From assembly GCA_011372345.1 (NCBI GenBank), contig DRTC01000343.1, positions 1-20,775 on the forward strand: a DNA stretch of 20,775 nt, in the 5' to 3' direction. The translations under genes were made by a program, and so were the position numbers. Below the pieces are notes generated by a model that saw only the letters and a list, made by a program, of their open reading frames with translations, made no database searches and had not been told where the DNA came from. Positions 7,089 through 15,317 of this stretch are shown piece by piece; the stretch's first letter is position 1, and each line of letters begins with the position of its first letter. The stretch comes from Candidatus Cloacimonadota bacterium. Its GTDB lineage: Bacteria; Cloacimonadota; Cloacimonadia; Cloacimonadales; TCS61.

Positions 7089-9716
7089 ATGTCAGATAAA
7101 CCAAAACTCACACCCATGTTAAAACAGTTCATGGATATCAAGAACCAGCATCCTGACAAGTTGCTGCTGTTCCGGATGGGTGATTTTTATGAAACTTTTT
7201 TTGATGATGCCAGAACTGCGTCTAAAATTCTGGGAATTACTCTTACAACTCGCGATAAAAACGCGAAAAATCCGGTTCCACTAGCTGGATTTCCCTATCA
7301 CGCTCTTGATAATTATCTCGATAAATTAGTAAAAAGCGGATTGAAAATAGTTATCTGCGAACAGATCGAAGATCCTAAACTGGCAAAAGGTCTGGTCAAA
7401 AGAGATGTGGTCGATATCATCACTCCGGGTTCGATCATCGATGGGAAATTTATCGATAAGATCGAGAATAATTTCCTGGCAGCAATTTGCAAAACCGAGA
7501 AAGATAAAAAAATCGGATTTTCCGTGATCGATGTTTCTACCGCTGATTTCCTCTTTACTGAAATTAATGAAGAACAACTCAAAAATGAAATTATGAGATT
7601 GAAACCTTCGGAAATTATCGTGGAGAACGAGAAAATTGAAACAGAACTGAAAAACCTGAATCTCGAACTTGAACCGACCTTCACTATTTTTGAAAGTTGG
7701 TATTTTGACCGTGAAGAAGCAGAACGGCTCTTGAAAAATCACTTTAATGTCTCAACTTTGGAAGGTTTTGGAGCAACTAATAAACCTCTCGGAATCACCG
7801 CTGCCGGAGTTGCTCTTGCGTATATTCGCTCTTTAAAAAATGAAAATCTGAAACACATTTATCAACTTCGTTATTATTTTCTGGAAGATTTTCTGCAACT
7901 CGATGAAGTTTCCCGTCGCAACCTGGAATTGACAAAATCCATGCGTTTCCAGACTCGTTTCGGTACTCTGATCTCGATCTTGGACAAAACTCAAACTCCG
8001 ATGGGAGCAAGAAAACTGACAGATTGGATGCTGAATCCATTGATCGATAAACAAAAGATCGAAGATCGGTTATCTGCTGTCGAATCTTTTAAAGATAATA
8101 TTCCATACACGAATGACTTGCGAACACTTCTCGATACAATTGGTGATTTGAGCAGGTTGATCAGTAAGGTTGGAACTCTGCGAGTCAATCCCCGCGATCT
8201 GATCGCTTTGAAAAATTACCTGTCGGTTGCACCTTTATTATTAGAAATCCTGAATGAATTCGATAATGATTTCATCAGATTCTGGCAGGAAAAAATCGGA
8301 GATTACTCCAAAATAATTCAGACAATTGAAAATTCCATTATTGAAAATCCTCCTCTCCTGATTACCGATGGAAATATCATCAAAGACGGTTATAATGAAT
8401 ATCTCGATGAATTAAGAGAGATCAGTAAAAGCGGAAAAGGCTGGATCGCAAAACTTGAGCAATACGAACGCAAAAAAACCGGTATTCCAAACCTGAAAGT
8501 CAATTATAATCGCGTATTTGGATATTATATTGAGGTTACAAATTCTCATAAAAATAAAGTACCTGAATATTATATTCCAAAACAAACACTGGTCAATTCA
8601 GAGCGTTTCATCAGCCCTCAACTGAAGGAATACGAATCAAAAGTTCTGGGAGCGGAAGAACGGATAAAAAATCTGGAGTATGAACTTTTCCAGAAAATCA
8701 GGGAACAACTTTTCCAAAAAGTAGAATTGATGCAGCATTTTGTGGATGTTGTCGCTAATCTCGATGTGCTTTCCAATCTGGCTTTTATTGCCTATCAGAA
8801 TAATTATAAGAAACCTTCTTTTAACGAGGAAGGAATTGTAAAGATAAGAGAATGTCGGCATCCGGTTATTGAGAAATTATTGGAAAATGAAGAATTCATT
8901 CCCAATAATGTTGACCTTGATGACAAAGAAAACAAGATTGCTTTAATCACCGGACCGAATATGGCAGGAAAATCGACTTATCTGCGGCAGATTGGTTTGA
9001 TCGCGATTATGGCTCAAATGGGAAGTTTCGTGCCAGCCGAATCTGCTGATCTTCCCATCTTCGATAAAATTTTTACACGAGTTGGAGCATCCGATAATCT
9101 GGCAATGGGACAAAGCACTTTCCTCGTGGAAATGATCGAAACTGCCAATATTCTAAATACAGCAACACCAAAATCTCTTATACTTCTCGACGAAATTGGG
9201 AGAGGAACAAGCACTTTTGATGGATTGAGTCTCGCCTGGTCTATTGTCGAGCATATTCATAATAATCCGAAAATTTCTGCGAAAACTTTGTTTGCTACTC
9301 ATTATCACGAACTGACAGAACTGGAAAATATCCTGCCTGGAGTTAAGAATTTTAATATTGCCGTGAAAGAATGGAATGACAAGATCATCTTTATCAGGAA
9401 GATCGAACGGGGAAGTGCTGACCAGAGCTATGGAATTCAAGTGGCAAGACTTGCTGGAATTCCTAAAAAAGTGATCAAACGGGCAAAAGAGATTTTATCC
9501 AATCTCGAAGAACATGAATTAAGTCCTCAAGGCTTAACTGCTAAGGCAAAAAAGCAGCTATTTCGAGAATCCGGGCAGCTCGATATTTTCGATGCCATCA
9601 TCGATAAAGCAGAAAAGAAAAACGAGATTTTAGAGGAAATTAAAAAACTCGACATAGAGAACTTGACTCCCATGCAGGCGATTCAGAAATTGTTTGAGTT
9701 GCAGGAGAAATTGTAG
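7089..9716 (+). CDS. mutS: DNA mismatch repair protein MutS
   Basis: An 875-residue mismatch sensor of standard MutS1 length. The mismatch-wedging FYE motif is at residues 33-35 (GDFYETFF). The connector, lever and clamp domains follow (AGVALAYI, LDKTQTPMGARKL, FGYYIEVTNSHKNKVP). The ABC-type ATPase has Walker A GPNMAGKST (622-630), a signature region, Walker B LLDEIGRGTSTFDG and the ATHYHEL switch. The C-terminal segment (LTPMQAIQKLFELQ) matches the usual end. No MutL is in the window. The ATG at 7089 gives the expected MSDKPKLTPMLKQF start, but there is no recognisable Shine-Dalgarno upstream; the preceding bases belong to a repeat phrase. The stop is 53 bases before the next gene. Confidence 0.98.
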   Translation: MSDKPKLTPMLKQFMDIKNQHPDKLLLFRMGDFYETFFDDARTASKILGITLTTRDKNAKNPVPLAGFPYHALDNYLDKLVKSGLKIVICEQIEDPKLAKGLVKRDVVDIITPGSIIDGKFIDKIENNFLAAICKTEKDKKIGFSVIDVSTADFLFTEINEEQLKNEIMRLKPSEIIVENEKIETELKNLNLELEPTFTIFESWYFDREEAERLLKNHFNVSTLEGFGATNKPLGITAAGVALAYIRSLKNENLKHIYQLRYYFLEDFLQLDEVSRRNLELTKSMRFQTRFGTLISILDKTQTPMGARKLTDWMLNPLIDKQKIEDRLSAVESFKDNIPYTNDLRTLLDTIGDLSRLISKVGTLRVNPRDLIALKNYLSVAPLLLEILNEFDNDFIRFWQEKIGDYSKIIQTIENSIIENPPLLITDGNIIKDGYNEYLDELREISKSGKGWIAKLEQYERKKTGIPNLKVNYNRVFGYYIEVTNSHKNKVPEYYIPKQTLVNSERFISPQLKEYESKVLGAEERIKNLEYELFQKIREQLFQKVELMQHFVDVVANLDVLSNLAFIAYQNNYKKPSFNEEGIVKIRECRHPVIEKLLENEEFIPNNVDLDDKENKIALITGPNMAGKSTYLRQIGLIAIMAQMGSFVPAESADLPIFDKIFTRVGASDNLAMGQSTFLVEMIETANILNTATPKSLILLDEIGRGTSTFDGLSLAWSIVEHIHNNPKISAKTLFATHYHELTELENILPGVKNFNIAVKEWNDKIIFIRKIERGSADQSYGIQVARLAGIPKKVIKRAKEILSNLEEHELSPQGLTAKAKKQLFRESGQLDIFDAIIDKAEKKNEILEEIKKLDIENLTPMQAIQKLFELQEKL

Positions 9717-9723
9717 TGAAAAC

Positions 9724-9748
9724 TTGCCAAATTTTTGAAATTTGGCAA
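9724..9748. repeat. Palindrome between mutS and the unknown gene
   Basis: A perfect 11-bp stem, TTGCCAAATTT/AAATTTGGCAA, with loop TTG. It has the same 11-3-11 geometry as the palindromes at 6871 and 13930 but an unrelated stem. It sits entirely in the gap between the mutS stop and the next ribosome site. A terminator is unlikely because no T-run follows and the next ribosome-binding site is only about 12 bases away. Confidence 0.7.
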
Positions 9749-9769
9749 ATTTATAAAATAGGAGGAACA

Positions 9770-11014
9770 ATGCATTTCAAATTATTATCAGATGCAGATC
9801 TGAAAGCAATCGATGCTTTGAAAGAATTTCACGGCGGTGCAGAACACATCGTCAAGACGATCAAAGAGATGAGAGATTTTGAAACCAGAAAAAAAATTCT
9901 CGCCAACAAAGGTTATGGAAAAATGATCGAGGAAGCAGAAGAATTGGTTAAAAAATTTGCTAAAGTCGGAGATTATGAAAAGGAAAATAACATCAAATTT
10001 AACGATAAGTTTGGTGTTGCTACAGCTCAAGTTTCCGGTTGGCAGGGAGCAAAAGTAACTCATCATGCCATGAAAAGAATTGCAGAAAGTGCAAATACTA
10101 ATGAACCTTGTTATGTCCCGTCTGAATTCATATCAGTTGTGGCTCTTACTGACAATTATGTTTATAATGGTGATTTGATGGCAACTCTGACCATGGCAGA
10201 AAACATCATGAAAGGTTCAAAATTCTGCAGCACGAACCTGATCGGCACTCCTCAACCTGAAAAACGATTCGTAGAATTGGAAAAAATCACAGGAAAAAAA
10301 TTTGAGAGAGCAGATGCCGGAAATGGTTTATCCAACCTTATCTTGAAAAACCAGGGAACTTTTTTTGGAAATTTCGGAGGGATCGAGTGTGCAAATGATA
10401 ATCATCTTGTCTATTTAGATGGAATTACCAGAACGGCTCTGGCAAATGGAGCAGATTTCTTCCTGAATCCAAGCTGGAGCACGATTGTTGCAGTTTGTTA
10501 TTATGGTCGTGATATTCCAAATCTTCATATTAAGATTTCGATGCTGCTCGCAACTCAAAACCTGATGCAATTCCGAATGCTCCTCAATATAATGAAAGAA
10601 TACATTCGTGATGATATGACTTCTTCCTTATATGAGATAAATATCGGTAATGGAGTGAGTCCTGAAAACTTCATTCAATGTGCAAAAGAACTGAAGGAAA
10701 GCGGGATCAAAGGTGTCAGTCTGGCTGCTCATATTTATATCAATCCTGATCTGGGAATTGCCGGTTTTAATTGGACTGAAAATATGTATAAAGTTCTCGA
10801 AAGCGGAACAGATATGACCTATAAATATGAAAGCGATGGAACTGCTCGCGAAATGGATACGATGGAAGCATATTTCCTTCCTGAAGATGAACGAAATGCA
10901 AATGCAGAAAAGATCGGTGATGTAATTTTTTATAAAGCTATGCAGGCTTCAAGAGATGGAAGAAATATGATGAAAAAAGGGATCAAAGCAGTTTTTGGCG
11001 GGAGTTCGTATTAA
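9770..11014 (+). CDS. Conserved-looking protein of unknown family (414 residues)
   Basis: I do not recognise this protein. The ATG at 9770 has GGAGG four bases upstream, so it is preferred over an in-frame GTG at 9716 that would translate the palindrome. The product is soluble: no signal peptide or membrane segment is seen. The N-terminus (about 1-85) is helical and charged. From about 85 on, strand-like segments alternate with helices (VALTDNYVYNGDLMATL, LVYLDGITRTALANGADFFL, SSLYEINIGNGVSPENFIQC, GIKGVSLAAHIYINPDLGIA), which suggests a TIM-barrel-like enzyme. Cysteines occur in CYVPS, KFCS, IECAND, VCYYG and IQCAK. No Walker, Rossmann GxGxxG or CxxC motif is visible. It stands apart from mutS and precedes the AlbA_2 regulator and the amino-acid genes. 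A metabolic enzyme role is a guess from fold impression and context. Confidence 0.85.
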   Translation: MHFKLLSDADLKAIDALKEFHGGAEHIVKTIKEMRDFETRKKILANKGYGKMIEEAEELVKKFAKVGDYEKENNIKFNDKFGVATAQVSGWQGAKVTHHAMKRIAESANTNEPCYVPSEFISVVALTDNYVYNGDLMATLTMAENIMKGSKFCSTNLIGTPQPEKRFVELEKITGKKFERADAGNGLSNLILKNQGTFFGNFGGIECANDNHLVYLDGITRTALANGADFFLNPSWSTIVAVCYYGRDIPNLHIKISMLLATQNLMQFRMLLNIMKEYIRDDMTSSLYEINIGNGVSPENFIQCAKELKESGIKGVSLAAHIYINPDLGIAGFNWTENMYKVLESGTDMTYKYESDGTAREMDTMEAYFLPEDERNANAEKIGDVIFYKAMQASRDGRNMMKKGIKAVFGGSSY

Positions 11015-11150
11015 TTGAATCGGTTTAATTGGTTGAATCAGAAAATTAGATGAAGAAGGAAACCTTGCGTCATAAAGATCAAGCAGATTATTTGTTCTTA
11101 AAAGAATTGCATAAAACTGTTAAGAGTTAATATATTGCTGATTTAGATAC
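11015..11150. other. Intergenic spacer upstream of the AlbA_2 regulator
   Basis: This 136-base gap contains two TTGAATC copies (near 11015 and 11032) and a 26-codon ATG frame at 11050-11130 with no ribosome site or recognisable product. I see no strong promoter, hairpin or RNA gene. Confidence 0.4.
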
Positions 11151-12458
11151 ATGAAACCAGAATCCCAAACATGTGAATATAAAGAAAAACTCAACGAAGG
11201 AATCTTTAAAACAATTTCTGCTTTTGCTAATACAAAAGGTGGAGAAATAATTGTTGGAATATCAAAAAGGGAGGAAATCAAAGGTATTAGCATCACGAAC
11301 CTGGAATTCGAGGATTTCACAAATCGAGTCATTAAATTGTTAGGAATTCATCCTGAAATGAGAATGTCAGATATTGATGATAAAACAATTCTGAAGATCA
11401 ATGTCAGGAAATCCAATCAGCCAATCTCATTTCAAGGAAAATATTACATCCGGATTGCAAGTACTACCAGGTTGATGAAAGATGATGAATTGCGGGAATT
11501 CTTCATTAAAGGTTCGAATTGGGACAGTTACACTGAAGACTATTCATATGATGAAATTGATGAAGAAACGATCAGGAAATTTGTGCGATTAGCGATCAAT
11601 AACGGCAGGTTGAGTTCCGCCAGCGAATGGGAAAATCCTAAAGACATTCTCGAAAAATTGAAATTAAGCGATTCCGATAAGATCACAAATGCGGCAATTA
11701 TTTTGTTCGGGAAAAATCCCCAAAAACATTTCGTCAATGTGGTTGTTCGGATCGGTCGTTTTAAAGACCAAGCATCCATTATCAGTGATAGAAAGATTGG
11801 GGGAAATCTATTTAAAATTGCAGAAGAATCTGAAAATACGATCAAGCAATTCATCAATGTAAGATATGAAATCAAGGATTCGTTCCAAAGAAAAGAAATC
11901 TGGGATTACCCGTTGCCTGCGATCAGGGAAGCATTGTTTAATGCAATCATTCACCGGGATTATTTCAAATCCAATATTCAAATTCAGATCAAGGTCTTCG
12001 ATAATTTCATCTGGTTTTACAATCCCGGGATTCTACCGGAAGAATTGACCGTCGAGAAACTGCATGGGATTCATCCTTCCATTGCCAGAAATCCTTTGAT
12101 CATGAATGTTTTCTACCTGGCAGGTTTTGTGGAAGAATACGGTTCCGGATTCGAACGCATCAAAAATGCCTTCAAAGAGCAGGAATTACCTGATCCTTTG
12201 ATCTCAACTGACGATTCCGGTTTTATCCTGCAGTTTAATAAAAGGATAGAACTACCTGATATAAGGAACTTGAATGAAAGGCAAAAGAAAACAGTCGGAT
12301 ATCTAAAAAAAGAAGGACGAATATCAACTAAAATTTATCAAAAAATTAACGAAACATCTACTCGAACTTCAATCAGAGACTTAAACGATTTGATCGATAA
12401 AGGATTTTTAATAAGAATTGGAGACGGAAAATCAGTTTATTATATTCTCAAAAAGTAA
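11151..12458 (+). CDS. AlbA_2 (Schlafen-type) / HATPase_c_4 / winged-helix transcriptional regulator
   Basis: A 435-residue protein of the family often annotated as ATP-dependent transcriptional regulator or divergent AAA-4. The AlbA_2 domain spans about 1-125 (CEYKEKLNEG, AFANTKGGEIIVGI, YYIRIASTTRLM). A GHKL-like HATPase_c_4 region begins at P254 (PLPAIREALFNAIIHRDY) and includes WFYNPGILP and GFVEEYGSGFERI. A C-terminal winged helix (about 378-435, LNERQKKTVGYLKKEGRIS) resembles MarR/DeoR-type DNA-binding folds. The N-terminus matches the family start, although no good Shine-Dalgarno precedes the ATG. Four GTGCCAT-like direct repeats follow it directly, upstream of the aminotransferase gene, and are candidate binding sites. 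Such genes are commonly mobile, but base composition here is like that of the neighbours. Confidence 0.88.
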   Translation: MKPESQTCEYKEKLNEGIFKTISAFANTKGGEIIVGISKREEIKGISITNLEFEDFTNRVIKLLGIHPEMRMSDIDDKTILKINVRKSNQPISFQGKYYIRIASTTRLMKDDELREFFIKGSNWDSYTEDYSYDEIDEETIRKFVRLAINNGRLSSASEWENPKDILEKLKLSDSDKITNAAIILFGKNPQKHFVNVVVRIGRFKDQASIISDRKIGGNLFKIAEESENTIKQFINVRYEIKDSFQRKEIWDYPLPAIREALFNAIIHRDYFKSNIQIQIKVFDNFIWFYNPGILPEELTVEKLHGIHPSIARNPLIMNVFYLAGFVEEYGSGFERIKNAFKEQELPDPLISTDDSGFILQFNKRIELPDIRNLNERQKKTVGYLKKEGRISTKIYQKINETSTRTSIRDLNDLIDKGFLIRIGDGKSVYYILKK

Positions 12459-12467
12459 TCGACTCTG

Positions 12468-12565
12468 TTCGTGCCATATGCATGCCATTTTTCGTGCCAT
12501 TAATAATAAAAAAAGTGATAAATTCCACTGATAATCAAACTTTGAGTTGTTTTTATGCGTGCCAT
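12468..12565 (+). promoter_or_regulatory. GTGCCAT direct-repeat array, candidate operator of the aminotransferase gene
   Basis: GTGCCAT occurs at 12471-12477, ATGCCAT at 12482-12488, GTGCCAT at 12494-12500 and GTGCCAT at 12559-12565. The first three are spaced 11 and 12 bases apart, about one helical turn. The fourth abuts a possible promoter (CATAAT at 12563-12568, or GTGCCA-N17-TATAAA at 12559-12587). The array fills the 152-base gap before the aminotransferase. Regulation is inferred. Confidence 0.5.
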
Positions 12566-12610
12566 AATCAACTCGTAAATGTATAAAATCTAAAAAAAGG
12601 AGATGAATCA

Positions 12611-13825
12611 ATGATCAAAAACTGGCAATCAAGATTTTCTGATAATTTAAAAGATTATGGCGGATATTCAATAGGTAAGCTTTTCGCTCTTTTAAGTGAT
12701 CCGGAAATAATCTCTCTGGCAGGTGGACTGCCTTCACCTGAAATGTTTCTTAAAAATGGGATGCGGACAGCTTCGCAAAATCGTCTTATGGAAAATATTG
12801 AAACAATTATGCAATATACGAACATCAAAGGTGAAAGCGACCTGATAAAAGCAATTATCAAATTTCTAAAAAGAGATAATATTAATGTTTCGGAAGAAAA
12901 TATTGTTATCACTTCTTCCGGACAGCACGGATTGGATATTCTGGGAAGACTTTTTATTAATCCTGGTGATATTGTAATGATTGACAGACCGACCTTTGCC
13001 GGTGCAATTGTTGCCTTCCAATTGCAGAGACCGGAATTTATCGGGATAGACATCGAAGAAGACGGTCCGGATGTCAAATCCTATAAAAAGAAACTCGAGG
13101 AATTGAAGAATAAAAAACCGAAATTTATGTATGTTATTCCCGATTTCCAGAATCCATCCGGCATAACAATGAGTCTAAAAAAAAGAGAAGCGCTCTTGGA
13201 TTTAAGTTACGAATTTGACATCCCGATCATTGAAGATAGTCCATACAGGGATTTGCGTTATCGTGGAGAAACGATTCCGTCGATTTACGGATTAGACCAA
13301 AAAAGAGAAGGTGGTCATGTAATTGGTCTTTACACATTTTCCAAATTGTTCTGTCCCGGAATTCGGGTTGGTTTTAATATCGGACCCAAAGATGTAATAG
13401 ATAGAATGACAAATATCAAAGAAGGAAATGTCCTCAATACACCGAAATACAACCAGGATATGTGCACAGCTTTCCTTACAGAAATGGATTTTGAATCTCA
13501 TATTGAAAAATGTAAAAATTACTATCGTGAAAAGTTGAATGTATTCCTACAGACCATGAAGAAATATTTTCCTTCCGAAATGGGAGTTTCATGGACAAAA
13601 CCGGAAGGCGGACTTTTCCTCTGGGTTACTGTTCCCGAACACATAGATACTTACGAGCTATTTTATGAAGCAATGAAATTTAAGGTTGCGTTTGTTCCCG
13701 GAAACACTTTTTATGGTGAAAATCCCGCGAAAAATCACATGAGGATAAATTTTTCATTCGCTTCCAAAGAACAACTCGCAGAAGCAGTGAAGCGACTATC
13801 AAAGTGCATTAAAAGCAAATTATAA
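12611..13825 (+). CDS. PLP-dependent aminotransferase, fold type I (2-aminoadipate/aromatic AAT-like)
   Basis: A 404-residue class I/II aminotransferase that transfers amino groups between an amino acid and a 2-oxo acid. The N-terminal IISLAGGLPSPEMF is typical of the LysN/AraT-like subgroup. Substrate and cofactor motifs follow: TSSGQHGLDILGRL (phosphate loop), PDFQNPSG (PLP ring), EDSPYRDLRY, then the Schiff-base lysine K245 in TFSKLFCPGIRVGF. The C-terminal arginine region (HMRINFSF) binds the substrate carboxylate. The ATG has AAAGGAG upstream. There is no DNA-binding domain, so it is not a MocR regulator. The substrate cannot be set; aspartate, aminoadipate, branched-chain or aromatic amino acids are all possible. 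It lies before homoserine dehydrogenase but is separated from it by a 329-base repeat-bearing gap. Confidence 0.92.
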   Translation: MIKNWQSRFSDNLKDYGGYSIGKLFALLSDPEIISLAGGLPSPEMFLKNGMRTASQNRLMENIETIMQYTNIKGESDLIKAIIKFLKRDNINVSEENIVITSSGQHGLDILGRLFINPGDIVMIDRPTFAGAIVAFQLQRPEFIGIDIEEDGPDVKSYKKKLEELKNKKPKFMYVIPDFQNPSGITMSLKKREALLDLSYEFDIPIIEDSPYRDLRYRGETIPSIYGLDQKREGGHVIGLYTFSKLFCPGIRVGFNIGPKDVIDRMTNIKEGNVLNTPKYNQDMCTAFLTEMDFESHIEKCKNYYREKLNVFLQTMKKYFPSEMGVSWTKPEGGLFLWVTVPEHIDTYELFYEAMKFKVAFVPGNTFYGENPAKNHMRINFSFASKEQLAEAVKRLSKCIKSKL

Positions 13826-14154
13826 AAAATAGCTCACGGATTAACGGATCGGACCGATAAGAAAGGATAAGGATTGAACATTATAAAAAATTCGATCTTT
13901 GAATGGGATGAAAACTGCTTGTTCATACTTGTTCCCAAATTTCATTTGGGAACATAACTGGATTAGAAATTCCATTTCGATTTTTTTCCAAAAAAGAATA
14001 GATTAAAGTAAAACTTTTCAAACAATTGCATTCCCTAATGAAATTTGGGAATGAGTAAAAAAAAAGTAAAATAAACACATAAAGTCATCAAGTTGCATAG
14101 GATTTGTGATTCTTTGTGCATTAGTGACTTCGTGGTAAAAAAGGAGAAAATTAA
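13826..14154. other. Repeat-rich intergenic region between aminotransferase and homoserine dehydrogenase (329 bases)
   Basis: No coding sequence is supported here. From left to right the region contains a minus-strand copy of the AATCCGTGAGC phrase (13832-13842), the paired-palindrome element copy B (13930-14053), and a formulaic segment near 14070-14140 rich in TTTGTG/TTCGTGG words. The homoserine dehydrogenase ribosome site AAGGAG follows. The order is a mosaic of repeats rather than a simple promoter region. Confidence 0.65.
13930..14053. repeat. Paired-palindrome dispersed element, copy B
   Basis: The left palindrome (13930-13954) has stem TGTTCCCAAAT, loop TTC and stem ATTTGGGAACA. The right palindrome (14029-14053) has stem CATTCCCTAAT, loop GAA and stem ATTTGGGAATG (one mismatch). 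Stems and interior words (AGAAATT-N2-ATTTCGA, AAACTTTTCAAA) match copy A at 6871-6998. The loops differ from copy A but remain complementary to each other. Confidence 0.85.
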
Positions 14155-15165
14155 ATGAAATTAGCCTTATTAGGTTTTGGAACAGTTGGACAGGGAATAT
14201 GTGAGATCCTGTTAGAAAAGAAAAATTATCTAAAGGAAAAATACGATTTCGATTTTGAGATCGTAGCAGTTGCCGACTTTGCTTATGGAAATGTTTATAA
14301 TCCTGATGGATTGGACATTCCTTCTATGCTGGAAGAAGTAAAAGCAAAGAAAAAATTCAGTAATGATGTGGTCGATTGGGATAATCTTGAACTCATCAAA
14401 AATTGTAATGCTGATGTTCTTTGCGAACTTACTTTTACAGATTTGAATACAGGCGGACCTGCAATAGAGCATTGCCGTGTTGCCCTTGAATCAGGGAAAA
14501 ATGTCGTAACCAGCAATAAAGGACCAGCAGCATTGAAATATCCTGAAATGAAAAAAATTGCAGATGCAAATGGTGTAAAATTTCTGATCGAAGGAACTGT
14601 CTGTGCCGGAACTCCGGTTATTAACTTAACGGACGGACCGCTTGCAGGTTGTGAAATTTCCAAAATTCGCGGTATTCTGAACGGAACTACAAATTATATG
14701 CTCTCCGAGATGGAAAAAGGTATGGATTATGACGAAGTTCTGAAAGTTGCCCAGGAACTTGGTTATGCGGAAGCAGATCCAACTGGAGATGTTGAAGGTC
14801 ATGATGCCCGCGGAAAAGTAACGATCCTGGCAAATATCGTGATGGGGGCAGAACTGGATATTTCCGATGTTTCCTGTGAAGGAATCACAAAAATAACTTC
14901 CGATGACATCCAAAAAGCAAAAGATAATAATACTCGTTGGAAATTGATCGGTTCTGTTGAGAAGAAGGATGGAAAAGTGATTGGATCTGTTGCACCGGAA
15001 ATGGTCGATCTTTCACATCCCCTGGCAGGTGTGATGGGAGCAACAAACGCCCTGACATTTACAACAGACCTTTTGGGAGATGTAACGATCGTTGGTCCCG
15101 GAGCTGGTAGAATCGAAACCGGTTTTTCAATTTTAACTGATATTTTGAGTATTCATCGAGGGTAA
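14155..15165 (+). CDS. hom: Homoserine dehydrogenase (short form, no ACT domain)
   Basis: A 336-residue NAD(P)-dependent enzyme interconverting aspartate semialdehyde and homoserine. The Rossmann motif LLGFGTVGQGI is at the N-terminus (residues 5-15). The VVTSNKGPAALKY segment matches the cofactor/substrate region. The catalytic-domain signatures are RGILNGTTNYML and GYAEADPTGDVEGHDARGK (catalytic K221). The C-terminus ends soon after the core, without the regulatory ACT domain of longer enzymes, so feedback inhibition by threonine through ACT is not expected. The start has AAGGAG upstream. Aspartate kinase and semialdehyde dehydrogenase are not in the window. A 251-base repeat-bearing gap precedes the aldehyde oxidoreductase operon, which includes homoserine kinase, the next enzyme for its product. 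Confidence 0.93.
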   Translation: MKLALLGFGTVGQGICEILLEKKNYLKEKYDFDFEIVAVADFAYGNVYNPDGLDIPSMLEEVKAKKKFSNDVVDWDNLELIKNCNADVLCELTFTDLNTGGPAIEHCRVALESGKNVVTSNKGPAALKYPEMKKIADANGVKFLIEGTVCAGTPVINLTDGPLAGCEISKIRGILNGTTNYMLSEMEKGMDYDEVLKVAQELGYAEADPTGDVEGHDARGKVTILANIVMGAELDISDVSCEGITKITSDDIQKAKDNNTRWKLIGSVEKKDGKVIGSVAPEMVDLSHPLAGVMGATNALTFTTDLLGDVTIVGPGAGRIETGFSILTDILSIHRG

Positions 15166-15317
15166 TTAAACACTGAAAAGCACTGAAGAATACCGAAAAA
15201 TATAATTTGCCATTCTGAATTTTCTTCCTGCTTTTCTCACGAAGGATCTCAAAATGGTTGTTTTGGAAAGGCTTTAAGCAGGTTATTCAACTCATCTGAT
15301 AATCCCTTTTCTTGAAT

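Noticed and set aside
9716..9769. GTG start overlapping the mutS stop, giving an 18-residue N-terminal extension of the unknown protein
   Set aside because: The extension is encoded by the palindrome and lacks a ribosome site; the ATG at 9770 has GGAGG at ideal distance.
11050..11130. 26-codon ATG frame between the unknown gene and the AlbA_2 regulator
   Set aside because: No Shine-Dalgarno, no recognisable sequence, and a length expected by chance in AT-rich DNA.
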